A stretch of 64,000 bases of DNA from positions 1,893,398-1,957,397 of the forward strand of contig NC_053143.1 of assembly GCF_016808335.1 (NCBI RefSeq). The letters run 5' to 3'. The position numbers and the translations under genes are program-made. Source of the DNA: Panicum virgatum. Taxonomy: Eukaryota; Streptophyta; Magnoliopsida; Poales; Poaceae. Below are positions 46,501 to 55,896 of the stretch, one piece after another (the stretch's first letter is position 1; the number at the start of each line of letters is the position of its first letter). The notes under the pieces were generated by a model. The model saw only the letters and a list, made by a program, of their open reading frames with translations, made no database searches and was not told the DNA's origin.

Positions 46501-47802
46501 GGGAGCAGACACCCCGCCTAAGGGGGTCCGGAGCCGCCACATGTCTGCAGACGCAGGCACGCGCGCGGCCACCTAGCTTCCTCGGGAAGACTCGCCCACC
46601 TACTGCATTCAATGCGGGAGACGTTAAGTGCGCTCTGCCACAACAGAGCCGAGGAGACTTTTGCCAGGCTGTACTGCTGATCGCGCGTTACCAAGGCGCG
46701 CAGTACAGCCGCTGGCGCCACCCATGCCACGCGCGTCAGTCTGCTATGCCAGTTAGACACGACAGCTCGGCAACGGAGTATCATAACACCTATGCGGTAG
46801 ACCCAACAGTCTACGCCGCAACCTACACTGCCTCAACGGGCGCCTCGCCGATGGGACAAGTGAAGACTCCCTTCAGTCAGAGAGTCTACAGTGCAATGAA
46901 GCGTATCCGGGAAGAGATTCTCAACCATTGTAGCACCATTAGTGACTTTTTTATAGTAAAATATACATCCTTGTTGGGCCCACCTGTCGGGGTCCAACAC
47001 CTATGTACGCGTCCTCCTTGCGCTATAAAAGGAGGACGCCCGCTAGAGAATGACTCAAGGCCGAGAAGGGGGCTCTAGAGGTAGACGATAGACTCATCCA
47101 CGAACTCTAGAACAATTGAACTCTCAGTGGATGTATGGTATTACGCTCCGGCGGCCCGAACCACTCTAAACCGGCTGTGTTCATCGTGTTCTTGAGCGAG
47201 ATCGAACTAGGCGCTAGCTAACCCCCGAGTACTCACCATCTGGACTTAGGCGGGTGCATTCCGCCACCCGGCTGTGGTTTGCCACACCATGACATTTGGC
47301 GCGCCAGGTAGGGGAAGGGCTTGGAGCTGAGTCCAGTGTGTGTTCTTGCTCAAGTCCACTCCGGTGGCCCGCTCCGGCGGAGACCGCTCGCCACGGTCGA
47401 CTCAAGTCCACTCCCGCATTGAATGCGGTAGGTGGGCGAGTCTTCCCGAGGAAGCTAGGTGGTCGCGCGCGTGCCTGCGCCTGCGGACATGTGGCGGCTC
47501 CGGACCCCCTTAGGCGGGGTGTCTGCTCCCTCCCCGCTGAGGGGTCCGGATAGTATATGGGGGTCCGGGACCCCGTGAGAGGTTCGGGTCCCCCGACTGT
47601 TTTGGCTCAGCGCTCCCCTCTTCGGGACACGTGGTGACACCGGACCCGTTCCCGAGCGGGGAGCGGGTTCGGGACTGTTGGTCCGGTGTGGTGGAGGCGG
47701 ACCCCAGGGGTCCGGTTGTTCAGCTCCTTAGGGCGTAGTTACAGATAACTACGCGAGTCTTGACATAGTAAGAGGGGGTACCCTAGTCCAGAGGTACCGA
47801 CA
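43545..47802 (-). mobile_element. Non-autonomous LTR retrotransposon with inverted LTR copies
   Basis: Flanked by exact TSD ACGTG (43540-43544 and 47803-47807), starting TGTCGTGGTG and ending GGTACCGACA. LTR copy 1: 43545-44612, minus orientation, with a purine tract at its inner border (ACAGTGGCCCCCGGGCCC). LTR copy 2: 46214-47293, plus orientation, with a purine tract before it and a primer site TTGGCGCGCCAGGTAGGG after it. LTR copy 3: 47414-47802, minus orientation, only the start portion. There is no coding domain. LTR copies facing each other with PBS and PPT kept point to a rearrangement after or during insertion. Confidence 0.8.
45704..45963. repeat. Five tandem 52-bp units
   Basis: Units start at 45704, 45756, 45808, 45860 and 45912, each AAGTCCACTCCGGTGGCCC, then a GCTCCGGCGGAGA stem and CGCCACGGTCGCTCG. 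A further copy, same strand, lies at about 47,354-47,405. Unit length is not a multiple of three, so the frame rotates and open frames on both strands are by-products. GCTCCGGCGGAGACC holds a short inverted repeat. Confidence 0.9.
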
Positions 47803-48045
47803 ACGTGCATTTTCTTCACTTATTATTGCGAAGTGTAATTTCATCTGTAACATGAACTATTTTTTAATATACAAATGAGTATATTTGTACTCCCAGGTTT
47901 TATCCTTCGACTGTGCAAACTTGTATTTTGCAAAGCGCCACGCACCCCCCTTTGCACGGGCGGGAGGATGAAAGTCATCGACGCCGCAGCCGAGCATGTG
48001 TATGTTTTGCGAAACACCACCCCCCCTTCGCTCATGAAGATTGTG

Positions 48046-48357
48046 TCTTCGACTTTCTGCCTTGGGCTCTTCGCTCGCAAGGACTTTTCTGCCTTAGGCT
48101 TTTCGCTCATAAGGACTTTTATGTCTTCGAATTTCTGCCTTGGGCTCTTCGCTCGTAAGGACTTCTCTGCCTTTGGCTTTTCGCTCATAAGGACTTCTAT
48201 GTCTTTGAATTTCTGCCTTTGGCTCTTCGCTCGCAAGGACTTCTCTGCCTTTGGCTTTTCGCTCATAAGGCCTTTTATGTCTTCGAATTTTTGCCTTGGC
48301 CTCTTGGCTCGCAAGGACTTTTCTGCCTTAGGCTTTTCGCTCATAAGGACTTTGCTA
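48046..48357. repeat. Four tandem 78-bp units downstream of pol in the Tat element
   Basis: Units start at 48046, 48124, 48202 and 48280. Because 78 is 26 codons, both strands stay open across the array (47,841-48,344 minus; 47,875-48,372 plus). The minus product repeats MSEKPKAEKSLRAK then a RQKFEDI-type segment. Tat/Ogre elements are known for variable tandem repeats between pol and the 3' LTR, so a repeat array is a better reading than a protein. Confidence 0.85.
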
Positions 48358-48725
48358 TTTAGTTGGAAGTAAAGCTAAGGGGTGCGAAGCCCCTATCCGG
48401 GATTGCGTCCCGTGCTTACTTCTTTCAAGCTTCATCGCTTGTTTTATGCGCCGATGACTCCCCTCTTCGCCAAGCGAAGAGGGATAGACGCTTCGGTGCT
48501 TTCACCATATTTCACATGGGATTACACAGGGTTCCGCCTCGTTAAAAACCTCACGCCTCCGATGTTCAGAGTGAACATGCGAAGGCTTCCCCTGTGAGGA
48601 AAAGAGTACGGTCCCTTCGACACATTGTGCGAATTTCTCGCAAACAAAAAATAAAAAATTGTGGAAATAAATACTAAACTGTTGAGCCCCTTCGGTTATT
48701 TTCTCTGTAGGCTCTTACATTGTTC
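48358..48725. other. Tat element 3' untranslated stretch
   Basis: Between the end of pol (48726) and the 78-bp array. No frame or element end seen. CGAAG and CTTCG are frequent, as elsewhere in this element. Confidence 0.5.
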
Positions 48726-51700
48726 CTACACATAGTACTTTTGCAGCATATCTTTATTCCATGAGTATGGGTCTTCGATACCTTCCAGTGTGCGAAGTCT
48801 GCAGGCTTCTGGTCTCACCATGGAGGCAACAATGAATGGTCCATCCCACTTGCTATGCATATCTTTCCTTTCTGCTTGGCCTTCGGGATTCTGCGAAGTA
48901 TAAGATCCCCTTCTTGAATCTCCCTGGGCTTCACCTTCTTGTTCTTCCATCTTCGAGTCTCTTCTTGGTATTTGTCGAGGTTGATTGCTGCTTGCATCTT
49001 TGCTGCCTCGATTGTGTCGATTGAAGGCTTCATGTCTTCCTCTATATTGTTCGTCCCTTCGGACGTCCTCCAAGATTTGAGCTTGATTTCTTCGGCCGTG
49101 ACAGCTTCTTCGCCGTACAAGAGCTTGAACGGAGTAAACTTCGTTGTCCTTGACTCGGTCGTATTATGTGACCAAATTACCCTTGTTAACTCATCTATCC
49201 ACTTCCCCTTCTGCAACTCGGTGATATTTTTGTTTAAGCCTGCGAAGATAATGCCGTTGGCCCTTTCCACCACGCCATTCGATTGCGGGTGATAGACCGA
49301 AGCGAAACATAGCTTCGTCCCAAGCTGCGTGGTGAAGTCTCTGAATGTGGTGCAATCAAATTGCTTGCCGTTGTCTACGGTGACTTCTTTTGGTATGCCG
49401 AAGCGGCACACAATGTTTTGCCAGAAGAACTTCTGCAAGGCTCCGGCTGTGATATCTCTGAGAGCCTTGGCTTCGACCCACTTCGAGAAATATTCTACTG
49501 CGACTGCAGCATACTTGTAGTTTCCTGGCGCTGTGGGCAAAGGCCCTACTATGTCGATGCCCCATCGAGCAAGGGGCCACACCGGAGGCAATAACTGCAC
49601 TTCGTCTGGTGGAAATTTGCTGTACGGTGCATGCCTTTGGCAATTTGAGTATTTTCGGACCACTTCGTGCGCGTCTGCAACCGCCGAAGGCCAATAGAAA
49701 CCTTCGCGAAAATCTTTGCCTACCAATACTCTTGTTGCAATGTGCGAAGAGCACATGCCTGCGTGAATGTCTTCGAGCAACTGTCGGCCATCTTCACAAG
49801 AGATGCACTTCAGGAGGGGCGCGCAAACACCTCCTCGATATAGGTTTCCGTTGATGATTTTGTAGTTGCGAGCACGGAGAGCCATTCTCTTTTCTTCCTT
49901 GCCATCTTCAGGGACGAAATGCCCTCGCAGATAGGCCATTATGGTTGCCCTCCAGTCTTCGCTGGTTATGGCATTGATGAATTTTACAGGTTCTTCGGCG
50001 CAGTTGACAGAGCTCTGCTTCAATGTTTCAAAGAACACATCTGGTGGCAGAGGATCATGTTGAGCTGCGGCCTTCGCCAGTATATCGGCTTTCTTGTTTT
50101 GCGATCTTTGGAAGCTCCGTATGCTGAATCCGAGGAAAAACTTCTCCATGCCTCGAACGGCTGCCAGATACTTTGACAACTCCGGCTTTAGTGCTCTATT
50201 GGTTTTATTGATGTGTCCGGTGATTAGCTCCGAGTCGGATCTGATAGACAGTCTTCGCGCTCCCAGTGCTCTTGCCTTGCGAAGACCTAGGAGCGGGCCT
50301 TCGTATTCTGCAACATTGTTTGTGCACCCTTTGAAGTCTAGCCTCGCTGCATATTTCAATTGTGTGCCCGATGGGGCAGTGAGGATTGCCGAAGCCCCTG
50401 CCCCATCTCTCTGGTATGCCCCATCACATTCAAGCTGCCATATTGATTCTAACTTCGGTGTCTCTTGCGAAGGCGAAGCTGGAGTCTAGTCTGCAATGAA
50501 CTCTGCCAAGACCTGTGACTTGATTGTTGTTCTAGGGATGAAGTCAATTGTATGCTCTGCTAGTTTTGTAGCCCATTTGTCTATTCTGCCGGAGGCCTCC
50601 TTGTTTTCAAACATATCCCGAAGAGGGAACGAAGTTGGAACTTTTATCTTGTGACTCTGGAAGTAGTAGCGAAGTTTTCGCGAAGCCATGACTACTGTGT
50701 AAGCCATTTTTTCCATTTCGGAGTAAAGTAGTTTCGAGCCACTCAGGGCTTCGGAGACGAAATAGATAGGGACTTGCTTAAGTTCGCCTTCGATTAATCT
50801 CTCTTCGACGAGAGCTGCACTGACCGCGGCACCCAAAGAGGCGATGTATAGCAAGAGCTCTGCCTTCTCAGAAGGGCTGGTCATGACTGCCAGGTTTTCT
50901 ATAAATGTTTTCAAGGCTTCAAACGCCTTCGCTTGCTCTTCGCCCCATTGCATGTTGCCAGCTCCCTTCAGTGCTTTGAAGAATGGGAGAGACTTTTCTG
51001 CCGATCTGGAGATGAATCTGTTCAGCGAAGACAATCGACCTGTCAATTTCTGAACTCCTTTCTTTGTGGTTGGCGGCTTCATCCGCCTGATTGCCTCGAT
51101 CTTCTAAGGGTTCGCCTCTATACCCCTTTCTGTGATCATACAACCCAATAGCTTGCCTCTTCGAACACCGAAGACACATTTTTCAGGGTTTAGCTTTAGC
51201 CCGTGCCGGCGAAGGTTTGCAAATGTTTCACGAAGATCTTGTATGTGATCTTCTTTTTTCTTGCTCCGAACGACCACGTCATCCACATATGCGGAGATGT
51301 TCCTGTCTAGCTGGTCCCTGAGCACCTTCTTGATCATTCTGTTAAAAGTACAGCCTGCGTTGCGGAGGCCTTCCGGCATCTTCATGTAACAGTATGTCCC
51401 GAAGGGAGTGGTGAAACTAGTTTTCTCTTCGTCCTCCTTATTCATGAAAATCTGGTGATAGCAGGAGAAACAATCCAACATGCTGAGCATTTCTGAGCCG
51501 GCCGCCGCATCGACCAATGTGTCGATGCGAGGCAAAGGGTATTCATCCTTCGGACAAGCCTTATTGAGGTTGGTGAAGTCGATGCACATTCTCCATTTCC
51601 CATTCTTCTTCGGTACCATGACCACATTTGCCAGCCACTCTGGGTATTGCACCTCGCGAATGACACCTGCGTCTAGCAACTTCTGCACCTCACCCTGCGC

Positions 51701-52903
51701 TGCTTTCTTCCTCTCTTCGGACATTGACCTCTGCCCCTGCTTTATCGGTTTTGCCTTCGGGTTGACTGTAAGCGTATGCTCAATGACTTCTCGACTGACT
51801 CCTCGCAGGTCGGACGAAGACCATGCGAAGACGTCTTGATTGTTCCTCAAGAACTGTATGAGTCTTGCCTCTTCGTGCTCCTCGAGCTCTTTGCCGATGA
51901 TCACCATACGATCAAGCACATCTTCGCATAACGGTACCTTCTTTGTATGTTCTGCTGGTGAGACCCCTTCGTTTTTATTATCTCTTCGCATGTCTTCGGC
52001 AACAAATGTTTTTGTGTCCTCTTCGGATGCCTCAATGGCATGCACAGTCTTGTTGGTGCTGTACGCGTTATCTTCGCACCTGCGCACTTCTTCTTGATTT
52101 CCGTAGACGGTCACGACTCCCCCTGCCGAAGGTATCTTCATGCATAGATACGGCTGATGGATTACAGCTGCAAACTTCACCAGCGTGTTGCGGCCGAAGA
52201 TGGCATTGTAGGGATAGTTGATGTCCACCACATCGAAGGTTATTGCTTCTGTTCTTTGCGTGACCCCTTCGCCGAACGTGACATTGAGCTCTATCTTGCC
52301 GAGGGCCTCGATTCTCTTGCCTCCGAAGCCAATGAGAGGGTACTGCAATTTCTTCAGGGCTTGCTCTGTGAACCCCATCTTGACGAAGCATTGCCATACC
52401 AGAATGTCTGCGGAGCTACCATTGTCGACCAAGATCCTTCCGACATCATTCCCTGCGAAGTGTACTGAATTCTTGCCGATGTTGGCTCTGATGACAAGGG
52501 GATCATTGTGAGGGTAGTGTTGCAGCCGAAGATCAGCCTGTGTGAAAGTTATGGGGACATGCGACCACGGAGTTTGGAAGCATTTGCCTTCACTCACATG
52601 AGAGACAGTTCTGAAGTATTCTTTGCGTTGCCTCTTCGTCTCATGAACCGGTTCATTGGATCCTCCGGAGATGGCATTGATGATGTTGACTATGCTGCCG
52701 GATGGTCCGGTATCTGTCCTGGCTCGATCTTCGGTGGTGGGGGTAGAGGCGTGGAGCTCCTTGACCATGTGTTGGCGTACTGCGGAGCGGGTAGCATCGG
52801 CATCGACTGGTGCGAAGGTGGTGGCATGGATTGTTGCGAAGGCAATGACATTGGAGGTGTGTATGATGGGTTGTAGTTGTAAATTGGATATGATACTGGC
52901 CAA
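48726..52903 (-). pseudogene. pol: Tat-type pol polyprotein, broken
   Basis: Order on the minus strand: protease (VDNGSSADIL), reverse transcriptase (WRMCIDF, LDCFSCYHQI, catalytic AYVDD), RNase H (AEYEG, RSDSEL, ADILAKAA), integrase (zinc region, then D-D-E residues in GIDIVGP, TVDNGKQF and SNGVVERANG) and a C-terminal stretch ending at 48726. Lesions: TAG at 51104-51106 just after the RT, TAG at 50486-50488 in RNase H where the family normally has Trp, and a frame break near 48,850 close to the C-terminus. The integrase zinc site reads KYSNC, so the first Cys of the HHCC set is replaced by Tyr. The start of pol overlaps the end of gag by about 210 bp in another frame. This copy cannot make active enzymes. 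Confidence 0.9.
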
Positions 52904-54522
52904 TTTGGTGTTGGGGTCCAGGTGGTTTGTGGAAGAGGAACTGGATGCGGTGGTTGCGAAGTGTAATTTACTGGTTTTGCTGATTGTGCATTTTTGCGTT
53001 CGAGCTCTGCCTTCGTTTCAATTGCGATTGGGCATTCATTGGTCCAATGACCTTGGTCCTTCCCATGGAAATAGCAAAATGGTGTTTTTTCCCTTCGGCC
53101 CCCCTTTTCTCTTCGGCCTTTCTGGTAGTGGTCTTCGCGATTGTATCTGTCTTTGCGGTTGGACCTGTTATCATGGCTGGTCCTGTCTTCGCAGCTAGAT
53201 CTATCTTCGCGGTTAGATCTATCTTCGCGGCTAGATTTGTCTTCGCGTTGGTCTCTGCCGCCCTTGTTCTTGTGGTGCCTGGTTTCACGTGACTCCTCCT
53301 TGGAGACACTATTGACAGTTCTTTGCTTCGACTGGTCGGAATGCCATGGCTTCTGGTGCGACCTCTCGCTGTTTCTTGACTTCCTCTTCTCATACATTTC
53401 TTCAAGCTTTTGCCTCTTCGCACGGTCTGATATGCAATATTCTTGCATAATCTCGAACAATTTGGTAACTGTCTTCGGCCTTCGCCGAGTTAAGTACTCC
53501 CCGCATGGGCCGAGGCTGATCCCATTGACTACTGAGTCGATAATGCTCTGGTCAGTGACGTCTGGCCCTCTTGCGTGAAGCTTTATCAAGCTCTGAAGGT
53601 ACTCCTGTAAAGTCATGCTTCCTTGCTTCAAGTTATGGAAGTCGCAGGATGTGACTTCGTCGGGTCTGACGGCTCGAAAACTTGAGCGCAACTGGGAATG
53701 AAGCTGGTTCCATGATAAAATGCTTCCTGGGGGTATGTTTGCATACCATCGCTGAGCCAATCCTCGCAGCGCAAGGACTAGTGCCTTCGCCTTGCACGCT
53801 GTGCCTCCTCCAGCTGCCTCTATGGTGGCTTCGTATTTCAGGAGAAACTCTTCGGGGTCAGACTCACCATCAAACTGAGGCAGTACTGCTGGGTTGAGGC
53901 GATGAGGCCATTGTATCTCTTCCAACTCTTTGGACAATGGCGTTCTTCGCGGGTGGACCCTTCGATAATATCCTTCCTCCTCTGGCTCGGACTGGTCAGA
54001 CATCTCTTCGACTGGTATAGTCCTTGTTCGGACCCTTGCGTTTCTTGGTGGGTTCGTTGCGACCTTGCCCTTCGACAATGGCTGCGGCGGCTGCGGTGCC
54101 TGCATTTTTTCGAGCATCAGTTGTTGTGCTCTGATCTTCTCTTGTAACGCCTTGCAGTGAAGTTCTTCTTCTTGCATCTTGTTGTACTACTCTTGCCTTT
54201 CTGCTTCAGTCAACATTATTTTCTTCCCCTTCGCCCTCGTGATGATCTGAGGCTCCGCAGATTCTTCCTGAAGAGCTTGTATCTTGGCTCTTCGCGCCTC
54301 TTCGAGGCGAGCGTCAACCCTTCGCATTGCAGCGATGTCTTCGGCAGAGATGCCAAGGTCCAGCAGATCGACTTCGTGTTGGCCTTCTGCGATGTCTTCG
54401 ACGGTGATGTCTTCGTTGCCGGTTGCGAGCTCTTGTCCGGGGGCAGCTTCGTCTTGCAGAGTTGTCGTTGTTGTCGTGTCTATCGAAGTGGTAGTAGCGT
54501 CTCCCTTCTTCTTCGCCACCAT
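52690..54522 (-). pseudogene. gag: Tat-type gag with one in-frame stop
   Basis: ATG at 54522, only about 45 bp after the LTR. An acidic N-terminal region with a helical stretch (AMRRVDARLEEARRAKIQ) runs to a TAG at 54187-54189, and the same frame resumes at once (MQEEELHCKALQEK). The Retrotrans_gag capsid domain follows (PQFDGESDPEEFLLKYEA, then WYANIPPGSI). Next is a charged region with repeated S-R/N-REDRS units, then a CHHC-like knuckle CYFHGKDQGHWTNEC, and a Pro/Gln-rich end. The single stop lies before the capsid domain; otherwise the frame is intact for 1.5 kb. Confidence 0.85.
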
Positions 54523-54546
54523 GTGGTGTGGCGTGGTGTGTCGAAC

Positions 54547-54565
54547 TGACGGGTGGGCGCCAAAC
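54547..54565 (-). promoter_or_regulatory. Primer binding site region of the Tat element
   Basis: Directly after the 5' LTR the minus strand reads GTTTGGCGCCCACCCGTCAG. The position and TGGCGCC core fit a tRNA primer site; I did not assign the tRNA. Confidence 0.6.
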
Positions 54566-55301
54566 TATTGGTGGAGAGTGCCTCCAGAATGGACGAACAC
54601 TACAACAGTGAGGAAAAGTGCGCACCAATCGAAGAGAACAACTCCGAAACGAAAACAAGCCTTCGCACAGTTAAGCAAAACTCTCTCTCTGTATTCAATG
54701 TGTCCCAACAATGTACAGAGGTCGGGTATTTATAGGTGACGGTTCACCTACCACCCTCCGTTATTACACTGTAATACCCCCTAAAAACTATATTCCCGGT
54801 ATATTCTCGGGGCACAACCGTATTTTTACATCACTTAGTAGGTTACATCCAGGCCCCTTTCTGCCCATTGGGCCCATTACAGTCCATCGGGCCCAGGTTC
54901 GCACATCATCGTCTGGCGAACATGATCCCTTCGCGGCTTCTGAAGTGCTCGCTCTCCTACGCCTTCCTTTGCTGGTCTTCGACTTTGCAAACAGCGCATT
55001 GGCCTTCGCCTCGCTTCGCTTCGCTTCGCTTCGTCTTCGCCCTTGACGCCTTGGTCTTCGCCTCTCTTCGCTCGGCTTCGTCTTCGGCTTTGGCGCCTTG
55101 GTCTTCGCCTATCTTCGCTCGGCTTCGTCTTCGGCTTTGGCGCCTTGGTCTTCGCCTCTCTTCGCTTCGCTTCGTCTTCGCCCTTGGCGCTTTGATCTTC
55201 GCCTCTCTTCGCTCGGCCTGCCGAGCCGGCAGAAGACCTTGTCGTGGCATTCAAGTTGTGCGCGGGCCTTCGGTCGATGGCCGAAGGTGACGCCCCCAAC
55301 A
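54566..55301 (-). repeat. 5' LTR of the Tat element
   Basis: 736 bp. The inner terminus reads CCAATA on the minus strand where the solo LTR has CCAACA. A minus-strand TATAAATA at 54727-54734 is the likely promoter. Internal repeats of about 46 bp around CTTCGGCTTTGGCGCCTTGG vary in number relative to the solo LTR. The outer flank CCCAG (55302-55306) differs by one base from the TSD CCCGG. Confidence 0.88.
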
Positions 55302-55896
55302 CCCAGCCCCCTAGGTGGCTTTGGCGTGGAGCGGCAGCCACAATGCACATGTCTCCGTTTACTCATCAGAGACCGGTGTATGGGGTGATGTTGTCTCCGC
55401 AGCGCTCCAGTCTGATTCTTGGTTGGAAATTCACTTTACTGGATTATACTTGGCAGTCAGCTTCACATCCTTGAATTTGATTTGGGTAGCCAGAATATAG
55501 CTGTGATAAAGGTTCAGTTGCCCTCAGATGTCTATGCAAACCATCACGACCTCTACTTGAGTACGCTAGCAAAGGATGGAGGGCTTAGTTTAATCATCAT
55601 GTTAGACAACCTCACAGCTCAAATGTGGGAGAGGATGGCCGACTCTGATGGTGTTGCTCGATGGGTGCTACGACGAACAATTGAACTGGACAAGCTTCTT
55701 TCGCTCGCATCAGGGGGGTTTCCAAAGCACAGAACAATACTTAGGCTTTACGGGGATGATAATATCATATTTGTGTCGACATATAGAGGTGTCTTCATGG
55801 TCCATCTCAAATTAATGCAGTTTGAAAAGATTTTTGATACCAGTCCTTTTAGTGATGAGAGGATTATCCATCCATTCAAGAGTCTATATGCTCCAG
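55302..55896 (+). pseudogene. F-box protein gene, 3' part of the exon
   Basis: Resumes the F-box exon after the Tat element (GTGGCTTTGGCGTGG, with product phrases ALAWSGSHNAHV and later DLYLSTLAKDGGLSL, QMWERMADSDG, RGVFMVHLKLMQFEKIFD). A frame break lies near 55,410: the first 110 bp read in one frame and 55,419-55,896 in another. A donor-like CTCCAG|GTAATA ends the exon at 55896. The C-terminal part is the conserved domain of grass F-box proteins of unknown substrate. Confidence 0.75.

Larger units (their letters stand above)
30233..55301 (-). mobile_element. Ty3-gypsy Tat-type retrotransposon carrying two nested elements
   Basis: Minus-strand order: 5' LTR (55301 to 54566), gag (54,522-52,690), pol (52,903-48,726), a 78-bp repeat array, a long 3' region with antisense ORF exons, purine tract (30262-30247), then only the last 14 bp of the left LTR (30233-30246). 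Without the two nested insertions it is about 10.7 kb. Tat-lineage hallmarks are the CHHC-type gag knuckle, the pol order protease-RT-RNase H-integrase, tandem repeats 3' of pol, and an antisense accessory ORF as in maize Grande. All coding parts carry lesions. The left LTR was almost wholly lost in the rearrangement described under findings. Confidence 0.88.

Noticed and set aside
47841..48344. 167-aa Lys/Glu-rich repeat protein on the minus strand
   Set aside because: Explained by the 78-bp tandem repeat; the opposite strand is equally open and no start context or domain supports translation.
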